Assembly (NCBI RefSeq): GCF_000967965.1
Contig: NZ_LACC01000025.1
Span: forward strand, 103,792 to 167,791
Source: Pseudomonas fluorescens
GTDB taxonomy: Bacteria > Pseudomonadota > Gammaproteobacteria > Pseudomonadales > Pseudomonadaceae
Length of the DNA stretch: 64,000 nucleotides
Direction: 5' to 3'
Positions 26,519 to 34,593 of the stretch are shown here, piece by piece (the stretch's first letter is position 1; each line of letters opens with the position of its first letter). A program made the translations under genes and the position numbers. The notes under the pieces were generated by a model. The model saw only the letters and a program-made list of their open reading frames with translations, searched no databases and had not been told where the DNA came from.

Positions 26519-27474
26519 AACTGGCTTTGGTCGGTGACATCGGTGGGACCAACGCACGTTTCGCGTTGTGGAAAAACCAGCAACTGGAATCGGTCCAGGT
26601 GCTGGCAACGGCAGATTTCCCCAGCCCTATCGATGCGATCAGCCTCTACTTGAGCGGCCTGGGGTTGGCGCCGGGGGCAATCGGTTCGGTGTGCCTGTCG
26701 GTGGCAGGCCCGGTGAGTGGTGATGAATTCAAGTTCACCAACAATCACTGGCGCCTGAGCCGCAAGGGCTTTTGCCAGACCTTGCAGGTGGATCAGCTGT
26801 TGCTGGTCAACGACTTCTCGGCCATGGCCCTGGGCATGACCCGTTTGCAGCCCGGCGAATTCCGCGTGGTTTGCGAGGGCACGCCGGAGGCGCTGCGCCC
26901 GGCCGTGGTGATTGGCCCGGGCACCGGCCTGGGCGTCGGCACCTTGCTCGATCTGGGCGAGGGCCGTTTCGCCGCGTTGCCGGGGGAGGGCGGTCACGTC
27001 GACCTGCCATTGAGCAGTCCGCGTGAAACCCAACTCTGGCAGCACATCTTCAACGAAATTGGTCATGTCAGTGCAGAAACAGCCCTGAGCGGTGGCGGTT
27101 TGCCCCGCGTCTATCGGGCGATCTGTGCGGTGGACGGGCACACGCCGGTGCTCGACACACCGGAAGCGATTACCGCTGCCGGGCTGGCGGGCGACCCGAT
27201 TGCCGTGGAAGTGCTTGAACAGTTCTGCTGTTGGCTCGGTCGCGTGGCCGGCAACAACGTGCTGACCACGGGTGGACGCGGTGGCGTGTACATCGTTGGC
27301 GGGGTGATTCCGCGGTTTGCCGATTTCTTCCTCGAAAGCGGTTTCGCCAGGTGTTTCGCCGACAAGGGCTGCATGAGCGATTACTTCAAAGGGATTCCGG
27401 TGTGGCTGGTGACGGCGCCGTATTCGGGGTTGATGGGTGCGGGTGTGGCGCTGGAGCAATCAATCCCCGCTTGA
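26515..27474 (+). CDS. glk: Glucokinase
   Basis: This enzyme phosphorylates cytoplasmic glucose delivered by the gts transporter. It has 319 residues, with the ATP-binding LVGDIGGTNARFALW at the N-terminus and a second phosphate loop VIGPGTGLGVG. It begins with TTG overlapping the edd stop codon (TTGA), which accounts for the conserved N-terminus MKLALVGDIGG. Start codon weakness and overlap suggest translational coupling to edd. Confidence 0.95.
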   Translation: MKLALVGDIGGTNARFALWKNQQLESVQVLATADFPSPIDAISLYLSGLGLAPGAIGSVCLSVAGPVSGDEFKFTNNHWRLSRKGFCQTLQVDQLLLVNDFSAMALGMTRLQPGEFRVVCEGTPEALRPAVVIGPGTGLGVGTLLDLGEGRFAALPGEGGHVDLPLSSPRETQLWQHIFNEIGHVSAETALSGGGLPRVYRAICAVDGHTPVLDTPEAITAAGLAGDPIAVEVLEQFCCWLGRVAGNNVLTTGGRGGVYIVGGVIPRFADFFLESGFARCFADKGCMSDYFKGIPVWLVTAPYSGLMGAGVALEQSIPA

Positions 27475-27487
27475 AATGCAATCAAAA

Positions 27488-27577
27488 TGTAGGAGTGAGC
27501 CTGCTCGCGATGACGGTGTGTCAGTCGACAGAAATGTTGAATGTGAAATCGTCATCGCGAGCAGGCTCACTCCTACA
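27488..27577. repeat. REP inverted pair
   Basis: Inverted TGTAGGAGTGAGCCTGCTCG copies between glk and gltR. The pair splits the two transcription units or acts as a processing site. Confidence 0.9.
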
Positions 27578-27631
27578 GTGGTTTTGTGGTGTTTGTAAAA
27601 TCGGTGCATAAGGCATAATCCGCCCAATTCA

Positions 27632-27639
27632 AACAACAA
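27632..27639 (+). promoter_or_regulatory. CA motif before gltR
   Basis: AACAACAA next to the ribosome site GGA, 13 bases before the GTG. It fits Crc/Hfq translational control. Confidence 0.5.
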
Positions 27640-27651
27640 GGACGCCGCCCC

Positions 27652-28383
27652 GTGAGCTCAGTCAACAAGTCGATTTTGTTGGTCGATGACGATCAAGAGA
27701 TACGCGAGTTGCTGGATACCTACCTGACCCGCGCCGGTTTCCAGGTACGTACCACGCCCGACGGTGCCGGCTTTCGCCAGGCGCTGAACGAGGCGCCGAG
27801 CGATCTGGTGATCCTTGATGTGATGCTGCCCGACGAAGACGGCTTCAGCCTGTGCCGCTGGATTCGCCAGCATCCGCGCCAGGCGCAGGTGCCGATCATC
27901 ATGCTCACAGCCAGTTCCGACGAAGCCGACCGCGTCATCGGCCTGGAACTGGGCGCCGACGATTACCTCGGCAAGCCCTTCAGCCCACGGGAATTGCAGG
28001 CGCGGATCAAGGCGTTGCTGCGCCGCGCGCAGTTTGGTCAGGAGCGAAGTGGCGGTGAGGTGCTGGCCTTCGATGACTGGCGGCTGGACATGGTCAGCCA
28101 TCGGCTGTTTCACATCGATGGCGAAGAGGTGATTCTCTCGGGCGCCGACTTTGCGCTGCTGAAGCTGTTCCTCGATCACCCGCAGGAAATCCTCGACCGC
28201 GACACCATCGGCAACGCCACCCGCGGCCGTGAACTGATGCCCCTGGATCGCATCGTCGACATGGCGGTCAGCCGGTTGCGCCAGCGCCTGCGCGACACCG
28301 AGAAACCGCCACGGCTGATCCGCACCGTTCGCGGCAGTGGCTACCAACTGGCAGCCAACGTGGTTGCCAGCAATGGTCACTGA
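27652..28383 (+). CDS. gltR: OmpR-family response regulator of glucose transport
   Basis: This DNA-binding regulator has 243 residues: a receiver domain (about 5-120, phospho-acceptor Asp in LVILDVMLPDEDG) and a winged-helix output domain (about 140-238). It starts with GTG. It pairs with the overlapping sensor kinase gene downstream. In Pseudomonas GltR/GtrS controls the glucose porin and ABC transporter in response to 2-ketogluconate or 6-phosphogluconate. An AACAACAA motif lies 13 bases before the start. Confidence 0.93.
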   Translation: MSSVNKSILLVDDDQEIRELLDTYLTRAGFQVRTTPDGAGFRQALNEAPSDLVILDVMLPDEDGFSLCRWIRQHPRQAQVPIIMLTASSDEADRVIGLELGADDYLGKPFSPRELQARIKALLRRAQFGQERSGGEVLAFDDWRLDMVSHRLFHIDGEEVILSGADFALLKLFLDHPQEILDRDTIGNATRGRELMPLDRIVDMAVSRLRQRLRDTEKPPRLIRTVRGSGYQLAANVVASNGH

Positions 28384-29842
28384 GACTTTGCGCAAGCTCG
28401 CCGCCAAGGTGCCGATGCCGCGTTCGCTGCTTGGGCGGATGTTGTTGCTGACCTTGCTGGCGGTGTTGTTCGCCCAGACGTTGTCGAGCGTGATCTGGGT
28501 GTCGCAACTGCGCGCCACGCAGCTCGAGGGTCTGGTCACCAGCGCCCGCAGCCTGGCCCATTCAATGACCGCCAGCGTCAGCTATTTCCGTTCGTTGCCG
28601 GTGGCGTTTCGGCCCTTGGTGCTCGACCAGTTGCGCAGCATGGGCGGCACCCGGTTCGTGGTGACGTTAAACGACAAACCCTTGGGCATGGAAGTATTGC
28701 CCATCACCCCGCGCAAAGAGGCGGTGCTCAAGGCGGTGGACGAAGTGCTGCGCCAGTCCCTCGGCCAGGACACGGACATCTCGGTGACCTTCGTCAGCCC
28801 GGAAGACCTGCGCATCTTCAATGGCGGCCTGAAGCTTGATGAGTTGCCACGCTCCTGGGCGCACTACGCGCTGACCCTGGAGCCGGTGAATCCGCCGGTG
28901 CTGGTCACGCAGATCCAGATGGCGCCGGGCGAATGGCTGTACATCGCCTCGCTGTTGCCCGAGCCCTACACCAGTCTTGAGGAGCAGGGCCTGCCGGCGC
29001 AGCAGGTGTGGTTTATTGTCCTGACCAGCAGCTTTTTGCTGTTGTTCATCGGCCTGCTGGTGCACTGGCAGAGTCGTCCGCTCAAGCGCCTGGCGCGGGC
29101 GGCGCGGGATCTGTCGCTGGGGGCTGACGTGGAGCCGGTCGCCGAAGGCGGGGGCAGCGAAGTGGTCGAGGTCGGCCGCGCCTTCAACACCATGCGCGAG
29201 CGCATCAGCCGTTACCTGACCGAGCGCAGCCAGTTGTTCAGCGCCATTTCCCACGACCTGCGCACGCCGATCACCCGCCTGCGCCTGCGGGTTGAATTGC
29301 TCGAAGACGAAACACTGCAAGCCAAGTTCGGGCGCGATCTGGACGAGCTCGAATTGCTGGTCAAGGGCGCGCTGCAATGCGTCAAAGACACCGACATCCA
29401 CGAGAACATCGAGCCAGTGGACCTCAACCATGTGCTCGACTGTCTGGTGGAACCCTATCTCGCGCCGAACGGCAACGGTCGCGTAACCCAGCAGGGGCGG
29501 GCGCTGGCGGCGTACCCGGGCAAACCGCTGGCGCTCAAGCGCTGCATCGGCAACCTTATCGACAATGCATTGAAGTACGGGCAGAACGCGCACCTGCACA
29601 TCGATGACGACGAAAGCGCGTTCATCCTGCATGTCGATGATGAAGGGCCGGGCGTGCCGGAGCAGCGTCTGGAGCAGGTGTTCGAACCGCACTTCCGCCT
29701 GGCCGGGCAACAGCAGGGCTATGGCTTGGGGCTGGGGATTGCCCGCAACATTGCCCATAGCCATGGTGGTGAGGTCAGCTTGCAGAATTTGCGTGAGGGC
29801 GGGTTGCGGGTGACCCTGCAGTTGCCCCGCTCAATGGATTGA
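28373..29842 (+). CDS. gtrS: Sensor histidine kinase partner of GltR
   Basis: This inner-membrane kinase has about 489 residues: TM1 (near 20-45), a periplasmic sensor region (about 50-215), TM2 (FIVLTSSFLLLFIGLLVHW), HAMP, a phospho-acceptor helix FSAISHDLRTPITRLRLRVELL and an ATPase domain (NLIDNALKYG, GYGLGLGIARNI). The start is uncertain: the ATG at 28373 overlaps the gltR end by 11 bases but has no good ribosome site, whereas ATG 28415 has AAGGTG before it. It is cotranscribed with gltR. Confidence 0.9.
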   Translation: MVTETLRKLAAKVPMPRSLLGRMLLLTLLAVLFAQTLSSVIWVSQLRATQLEGLVTSARSLAHSMTASVSYFRSLPVAFRPLVLDQLRSMGGTRFVVTLNDKPLGMEVLPITPRKEAVLKAVDEVLRQSLGQDTDISVTFVSPEDLRIFNGGLKLDELPRSWAHYALTLEPVNPPVLVTQIQMAPGEWLYIASLLPEPYTSLEEQGLPAQQVWFIVLTSSFLLLFIGLLVHWQSRPLKRLARAARDLSLGADVEPVAEGGGSEVVEVGRAFNTMRERISRYLTERSQLFSAISHDLRTPITRLRLRVELLEDETLQAKFGRDLDELELLVKGALQCVKDTDIHENIEPVDLNHVLDCLVEPYLAPNGNGRVTQQGRALAAYPGKPLALKRCIGNLIDNALKYGQNAHLHIDDDESAFILHVDDEGPGVPEQRLEQVFEPHFRLAGQQQGYGLGLGIARNIAHSHGGEVSLQNLREGGLRVTLQLPRSMD

Positions 29843-29852
29843 CACCGACCCA

Positions 29853-29942
29853 GTGGCGAGGGAGCTTGCTCCCGCTGGACTGCGCAGCAGTCCCTCTTTT
29901 GGGGGCGTTTCGCACCCCAGCGGGAGCAAGATCCCTCGCCAC
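29853..29942. repeat. Long REP hairpin, second family
   Basis: Inverted arms GTGGCGAGGGAGCTTGCTCC and GGGAGCAAGATCCCTCGCCAC separated by a loop that itself contains inverted pieces. This family differs from the GGAGCGAGC family and recurs near 35.8, 59.5 and 63.0 kb. Confidence 0.88.
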
Positions 29943-29963
29943 AAACATCACTCACTATACAAA

Positions 29964-29981
29964 TGTCACAGCTCGGTGACA
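29964..29981. promoter_or_regulatory. Inverted repeat TGTCAC-N6-GTGACA
   Basis: A perfect 6-6-6 inverted repeat upstream of the isomerase gene. Its right arm begins the 31-bp element shared with the gtsA promoter. It is a candidate operator, possibly for GltR; the binding protein is inferred from context only. Confidence 0.5.
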
Positions 29982-30005
29982 TAACCCACCCCCTTCGTTA
30001 CATGC
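29975..30005 (+). promoter_or_regulatory. Shared 31-bp promoter element, isomerase copy
   Basis: GGTGACAT, eight to nine variable bases, then CCCTTCGTTAC-N-TGC. The same element with identical length occurs upstream of gtsA. About 23 of 31 positions agree. It ends 58 bases before the ATG. Confidence 0.65.
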
Positions 30006-30042
30006 CTACCTTCCCCCGTTGTTTATGCTGCCCCACAGTCAT

Positions 30043-30050
30043 AACAACAA
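30043..30050 (+). promoter_or_regulatory. CA motif before the isomerase gene
   Basis: AACAACAA directly upstream of AAAAGG and the ATG, the classic place for Crc/Hfq binding. Confidence 0.6.
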
Positions 30051-30062
30051 AAAAGGTACGCC

Positions 30063-31322
30063 ATGGACACCTTCCAACCGGCCTTCAGCAGTTGGCTGAA
30101 CGCACCTGCCCATCAGCAATGGCTCGCCACCGAAGGCGTGCGCCTGCTGGCCTTCGCCAAGGCTTCGAAACTGCCTGAAGGCTTCGGCAACCTCGATGAA
30201 ACAGGCCGCCTCGCGGCTGATGCGCAAGCCCAAACCATGAACACCGCGCGCATGACCCACAGCTTCGCCATGGCCCACATTCAGGGTTTACCGGGTTTTG
30301 CCGAACTGGTCGATCACGGCGTTGCCGCCCTGCGCGGGCCGTTGCGCGACGCGCTGCATGGCGGCTGGTTCGCGGCCGCCGAACATCGCGACGGCAATAC
30401 CGGCAAGAACGCCTACCTGCATGCCTTCGTTGCGCTGGCTGCGAGCTCCGCGGTGGTCGCGCAGCGCCCCGGTGCGCAAGCCTTGCTCGATGATGCCATC
30501 GATATCATCGACACTTACTTCTGGAGCGAAGAAGAAGGTGCGATGCGCGAATCCTTCAATCGCGACTGGAGCGAAGAGGAGGCGTACCGGGGTGCCAACA
30601 GCAACATGCACGCCACCGAAGCCTTCCTCGCCCTGGCCGATGTCACCGATGACAACCGCTGGCTGAGTCGCGCGCAACGGATTGTCGAGCGCGTAATCCA
30701 TGGTCACGCCGCCGCCAACGATTATCTGGTGATCGAGCATTTCGACCGCGGCTGGCAACCGCTGCGCGAGTACAACCGCGAAAATCCAGCCGACGGCTTC
30801 CGCCCCTACGGCACCACTCCGGGCCATGGTTTCGAGTGGGCGCGGCTGTTGTTGCACCTCGAAGCGTCGCGGGTGAAGGCCGGGATGCTCACGCCTGGCT
30901 GGCTGGTCACCGATGCGCAAAAACTGTTCGAGCACAATTGCCTCCACGGCTGGGACGTCGATGGGGCGCCGGGCATTGTCTACACCCTGGACTGGGACAA
31001 CAAAGCGGTGGTCCGCCATCGCCTGCACTGGACCCATTGCGAAGCCAGCGCCGCCGCCAGTGCCTTGCTCAGGCGCACCGGGGAAGTGCAATACGAACAC
31101 TGGTACCGACTATTCTGGGAGTTCTGTGACAGTCATTTCATCGACCGTTGCGATGGCAGTTGGCATCACGAACTCGACCCGCTGAACCGCCCGAGTGCCG
31201 ATATCTGGCCAGGCAAGCCTGACCTTTACCACGCCTGGCAAGCCGTGCTGATTCCGCGCCTGGCGCTGGCGCCGAGCATGGCCACGGCGCTGGCGCAGTT
31301 GTCCCAGAGCGGTTCTATGTAA
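30063..31322 (+). CDS. AGE-family aldose-ketose isomerase (mannose-isomerase type)
   Basis: This is a 419-residue (alpha/alpha)6-barrel protein of the N-acylglucosamine 2-epimerase family. HGFEWARLL and DLYHAWQAVLIPRL carry the two histidines that act in YihS and mannose isomerase enzymes, and RMTHSFAMA near residue 62 is also typical. It probably interconverts free mannose and fructose (or a similar pair), which could feed other hexoses into this glucose pathway; the substrate is inferred. AAAAGG and a CA-rich AACAACAA tract precede the ATG. It lies between gtrS and gtsA and shares a promoter element with gtsA. Confidence 0.82.
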   Translation: MDTFQPAFSSWLNAPAHQQWLATEGVRLLAFAKASKLPEGFGNLDETGRLAADAQAQTMNTARMTHSFAMAHIQGLPGFAELVDHGVAALRGPLRDALHGGWFAAAEHRDGNTGKNAYLHAFVALAASSAVVAQRPGAQALLDDAIDIIDTYFWSEEEGAMRESFNRDWSEEEAYRGANSNMHATEAFLALADVTDDNRWLSRAQRIVERVIHGHAAANDYLVIEHFDRGWQPLREYNRENPADGFRPYGTTPGHGFEWARLLLHLEASRVKAGMLTPGWLVTDAQKLFEHNCLHGWDVDGAPGIVYTLDWDNKAVVRHRLHWTHCEASAAASALLRRTGEVQYEHWYRLFWEFCDSHFIDRCDGSWHHELDPLNRPSADIWPGKPDLYHAWQAVLIPRLALAPSMATALAQLSQSGSM

Positions 31323-31328
31323 CCATGC

Positions 31329-31359
31329 GGTGACATTCGCGCATCCCTTCGTTACCTGC
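31329..31359 (+). promoter_or_regulatory. Shared 31-bp promoter element, gtsA copy
   Basis: GGTGACAT-N8-9-CCCTTCGTTAC-N-TGC, the counterpart of the element before the isomerase gene. It starts six bases after the isomerase stop codon and is followed by a -10-like TAGAAT at 31378-31383, consistent with activator binding just upstream of the gts promoter. Confidence 0.65.
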
Positions 31360-31416
31360 GAGGGGATATCCCCTGTTTAGAATCCTATGCAGCGCAAGCA
31401 ACAGACTTGCATGCAT

Positions 31417-31424
31417 AACAACAA
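31417..31424 (+). promoter_or_regulatory. CA motif before gtsA
   Basis: AACAACAA followed by GAAAGG, next to the gtsA ribosome site. Confidence 0.6.
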
Positions 31425-31439
31425 GAAAGGTGCTCCTAG

Positions 31440-32738
31440 ATGAATGCGATTTCTCGCCTCGCTACTGTCATTTCTCTCGCTTCCCTGTCTGCACTCCCTC
31501 TCAGTGTCCTGGCCGCCGAATCCAAAGGTTCCGTTGAAGTCGTTCACTGGTGGACTTCCGGTGGTGAAAAAGCAGCGGTCGATGTCCTGAAGGCTCAAGT
31601 CGAAAAAGACGGCTTCACCTGGAAGGATGGCGCAGTCGCCGGCGGTGGCGGTTCCACGGCCATGACCGTACTCAAGAGTCGCGCCGTGGCCGGCAACCCG
31701 CCGGGCGTTGCACAGATCAAGGGTCCGGACATCCAGGAGTGGGGCAGCACTGGCCTGCTCAGCACCGACGCGTTGAAAGAAGTATCCAAGTCCGAAAACT
31801 GGGATGGCCTGCTGTCGAAGAAAGTCTCCGACACCGTGAAGTACGAAGGTGACTACGTCGCCGTGCCGGTGAACATCCACCGCGTCAACTGGCTGTGGAT
31901 CAACCCGCAAGTGTTCAAGAAAGCCGGGATCGAAAAAGCCCCGACTACCCTCGAAGAATTCTATGCCGCCGGCGACAAGCTCAAGGCCGCCGGCTTCATC
32001 GCGCTCGCCCACGGCGGTCAGCCTTGGCAGGACAGCACCGTGTTCGAAGACGTAGTGCTCTCGGTCATGGGCGCTGACGGTTACAAGAAAGCCCTGGTCG
32101 ACCTGGACCAGAAAACCCTGTCCGGCCCGGAGATGACCCAGTCGTTCGCCGAGCTGAAAAAGATCACCGGCTACATGGACCCGAACCGCGCCGGTCGTGA
32201 CTGGAACATCGCCGCCGCCGACGTCATCAATGGCAAGGCCGGTATGCAGATGATGGGCGACTGGGCAAAAAGCGAGTGGACGGCGGCGAAGAAGGTCGCG
32301 GGCAAGGACTACCAGTGCGTAGCGTTCCCGGGCACTGAAAAAGCCTTTACCTACAACATCGACTCCCTGGCGGTGTTCAAGCTCAAGGCCGATCGCAAGG
32401 GCGACATCGCTGCCCAGCAAGACCTGGCCAAGGTCGCCTTGGGTACCGATTTCCAGAAAGTCTTCAGCATGAACAAGGGTTCGATCCCGGTGCGTAACGA
32501 CATGCTGAACGAAATGGACAAGCTCGGCTTCGACGAGTGCGCCCAGAAGTCGGCGAAGGACTTCATCGCGGACGACAAGACCGGCGACCTGCAACCGAGC
32601 ATGGCGCACAACATGGCCACTTCCCTGGCGGTGCAAGGCGCGATCTTCGACGTGGTCACCAACTTCATGAACGACAAGGATGCTGACCCGGCCAAGGCCA
32701 GCGCCCAACTGGCCTCGGCTGTCAAAGCGGCCCAGTAA
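31440..32738 (+). CDS. gtsA: Glucose/mannose ABC transporter, periplasmic binding protein
   Basis: This is the substrate-binding component of the glucose importer. It has 432 residues, with a Sec signal peptide (about 1-23, cut near VLAAES), then a mature domain starting SVEVVHWWTSGGEKAAVDVL, typical of family 1 sugar-binding proteins. AAGGTG and a CA-rich AACAACAA motif precede the ATG. It is followed by two permease genes and the ATPase. The P. aeruginosa counterpart is often called gltB. Confidence 0.93.
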   Translation: MNAISRLATVISLASLSALPLSVLAAESKGSVEVVHWWTSGGEKAAVDVLKAQVEKDGFTWKDGAVAGGGGSTAMTVLKSRAVAGNPPGVAQIKGPDIQEWGSTGLLSTDALKEVSKSENWDGLLSKKVSDTVKYEGDYVAVPVNIHRVNWLWINPQVFKKAGIEKAPTTLEEFYAAGDKLKAAGFIALAHGGQPWQDSTVFEDVVLSVMGADGYKKALVDLDQKTLSGPEMTQSFAELKKITGYMDPNRAGRDWNIAAADVINGKAGMQMMGDWAKSEWTAAKKVAGKDYQCVAFPGTEKAFTYNIDSLAVFKLKADRKGDIAAQQDLAKVALGTDFQKVFSMNKGSIPVRNDMLNEMDKLGFDECAQKSAKDFIADDKTGDLQPSMAHNMATSLAVQGAIFDVVTNFMNDKDADPAKASAQLASAVKAAQ

Positions 32739-32766
32739 TCCCTTGGCATTTACCTGAGTGAGTTCC

Positions 32767-32802
32767 CCCTTGTAGGCGCGAGCAGGCTCGCTCCTACAAG
32801 GG
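32767..32802. repeat. REP hairpin between gtsA and gtsB
   Basis: A 17-bp-stem palindrome of the GGAGCGAGC family with one mismatch. Hairpins placed after a binding-protein gene often raise its message level over the permease genes; here that is inference. Confidence 0.85.
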
Positions 32803-32842
32803 ATCGCACTCCGATCCTTACATCTAAACCTGGATTATCCCG

Positions 32843-33751
32843 ATGAGCTCTGTGGCGGTTTTCAGCAAAGCCTCACCGTTCGATGCGCTGCAACGCTGGC
32901 TACCCAAGTTGGTACTCGCGCCGAGCATGCTGATCGTGTTGGTTGGTTTCTACGGTTACATCATCTGGACGTTCATTCTGTCCTTCACCAACTCCAGCTT
33001 CATGCCGAGCTACAAGTGGGTCGGTCTGCAGCAATACATGCGCCTGATGGACAACGACCGCTGGTGGGTCGCGAGCAAGAACCTCGCGCTGTTCGGCGGC
33101 ATGTTCATCGGCATCAGCCTGGTGCTGGGTGTGTTCCTCGCCGTGCTGCTGGATCAGCGCATTCGCAAGGAAGGCTTCATCCGCACCGTCTACCTGTACC
33201 CGATGGCGCTGTCGATGATCGTCACCGGTACCGCGTGGAAATGGTTGCTCAACCCAGGCCTGGGCCTGGACAAGATGCTGCGTGACTGGGGCTGGGAAGG
33301 CTTCCGTCTCGACTGGCTGGTAGATCAGGATCGCGTGGTGTACTGCCTGGTGATCGCCGCCGTATGGCAGGCCTCCGGGTTTGTTATGGCAATGTTCCTC
33401 GCCGGCCTGCGCGGTGTCGATCAATCGATCATCCGTGCCGCACAAGTCGACGGCGCAAGCCTGCCGACCATCTACCTGAAGATCGTCCTGCCAAGCCTGC
33501 GCCCGGTGTTCTTCAGTGCCTTCATGATCCTGGCGCACATCGCGATCAAGAGCTTCGACCTGGTCGCGGCGATGACCGCGGGTGGTCCGGGTTACTCCTC
33601 CGACCTGCCGGCGATGTTCATGTATTCCTTCACCTTCAGCCGTGGCCAGATGGGCATCGGTTCGGCCAGCGCCATGCTGATGCTCGGCGCCGTGCTGACC
33701 ATCCTCGTGCCGTACCTGTACTCCGAGCTGCGAGGCAAACGCCATGACTAA
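32843..33751 (+). CDS. gtsB: Glucose ABC transporter permease 1
   Basis: This is an inner-membrane permease of the MalF type with 302 residues and six predicted helices. The EAA-type loop is at GVDQSIIRAAQVDGASLPTIYLKIVLPSLRP (about 193-223). It pairs with GtsC to form the channel. The last eight bases overlap the start of gtsC (ATGACTAA), indicating coupled translation. Confidence 0.93.
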   Translation: MSSVAVFSKASPFDALQRWLPKLVLAPSMLIVLVGFYGYIIWTFILSFTNSSFMPSYKWVGLQQYMRLMDNDRWWVASKNLALFGGMFIGISLVLGVFLAVLLDQRIRKEGFIRTVYLYPMALSMIVTGTAWKWLLNPGLGLDKMLRDWGWEGFRLDWLVDQDRVVYCLVIAAVWQASGFVMAMFLAGLRGVDQSIIRAAQVDGASLPTIYLKIVLPSLRPVFFSAFMILAHIAIKSFDLVAAMTAGGPGYSSDLPAMFMYSFTFSRGQMGIGSASAMLMLGAVLTILVPYLYSELRGKRHD

Positions 33752-34589
33752 TCAACTCGGCAAACCAGCCTTGAGCTTCAGCCGCATCGCTATCTACGCA
33801 ACTCTGTTGCTGGCGGCAGCGGTGTACCTGATCCCGCTGGTGGTGATGCTGCTGACCAGTTTCAAATCCCCGGAAGACATCCGTACCGGCAACCTGTTGA
33901 GCTGGCCGACCGTGATCGACGGCATTGGCTGGATCAAGGCCTGGGACGTGGTCGGCGGCTACTTCTGGAACTCGGTGAAAATCACCGTGCCGGCGGTGCT
34001 GATTTCCACGTTTATTGGTGCGATGAACGGCTACGTGCTGTCGATGTGGCGCTTCCGTGGTTCGCAACTGTTCTTCGGCCTGCTGCTGTTCGGCTGCTTC
34101 CTGCCGTTCCAGACCGTGCTGCTGCCGGCCTCGTTCACCCTCGGCAAGTTCGGCCTGGCCAACACCACCACCGGCCTGGTGCTGGTGCACGTGGTCTACG
34201 GCCTGGCGTTCACCACGCTGTTCTTCCGCAACTACTACGTGAGCATTCCGGATGCGCTGGTCAAGGCCGCAAGGCTTGATGGCGCGGGCTTCTTCACGAT
34301 CTTCCTGAAGATCCTGCTGCCGATGTCGATCCCGATCGTGATGGTCTGCCTGATCTGGCAGTTCACCCAGATCTGGAACGACTTCCTGTTCGGCGTGGTG
34401 TTCGCCAGTGGCGACGCCCAGCCAATTACCGTGGCCCTGAACAACCTGGTCAACACCAGCACCGGGGCCAAGGAATACAACGTTGATATGGCCGCCGCGA
34501 TGATCGCCGGGTTGCCGACACTGCTGGTCTACATATTCGCTGGCAAGTATTTCCTGCGTGGGCTGACGTCCGGCGCGGTCAAGGGGTAG
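33744..34589 (+). CDS. gtsC: Glucose ABC transporter permease 2
   Basis: This is an inner-membrane permease of the MalG type with 281 residues and six helices. The EAA loop reads IPDALVKAARLDGAGFFTIFLKILLPMSIPI. It overlaps the gtsB stop by eight bases and is followed by the ATPase gene after four bases. Confidence 0.93.
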   Translation: MTNQLGKPALSFSRIAIYATLLLAAAVYLIPLVVMLLTSFKSPEDIRTGNLLSWPTVIDGIGWIKAWDVVGGYFWNSVKITVPAVLISTFIGAMNGYVLSMWRFRGSQLFFGLLLFGCFLPFQTVLLPASFTLGKFGLANTTTGLVLVHVVYGLAFTTLFFRNYYVSIPDALVKAARLDGAGFFTIFLKILLPMSIPIVMVCLIWQFTQIWNDFLFGVVFASGDAQPITVALNNLVNTSTGAKEYNVDMAAAMIAGLPTLLVYIFAGKYFLRGLTSGAVKG

Positions 34590-34593
34590 AAAC

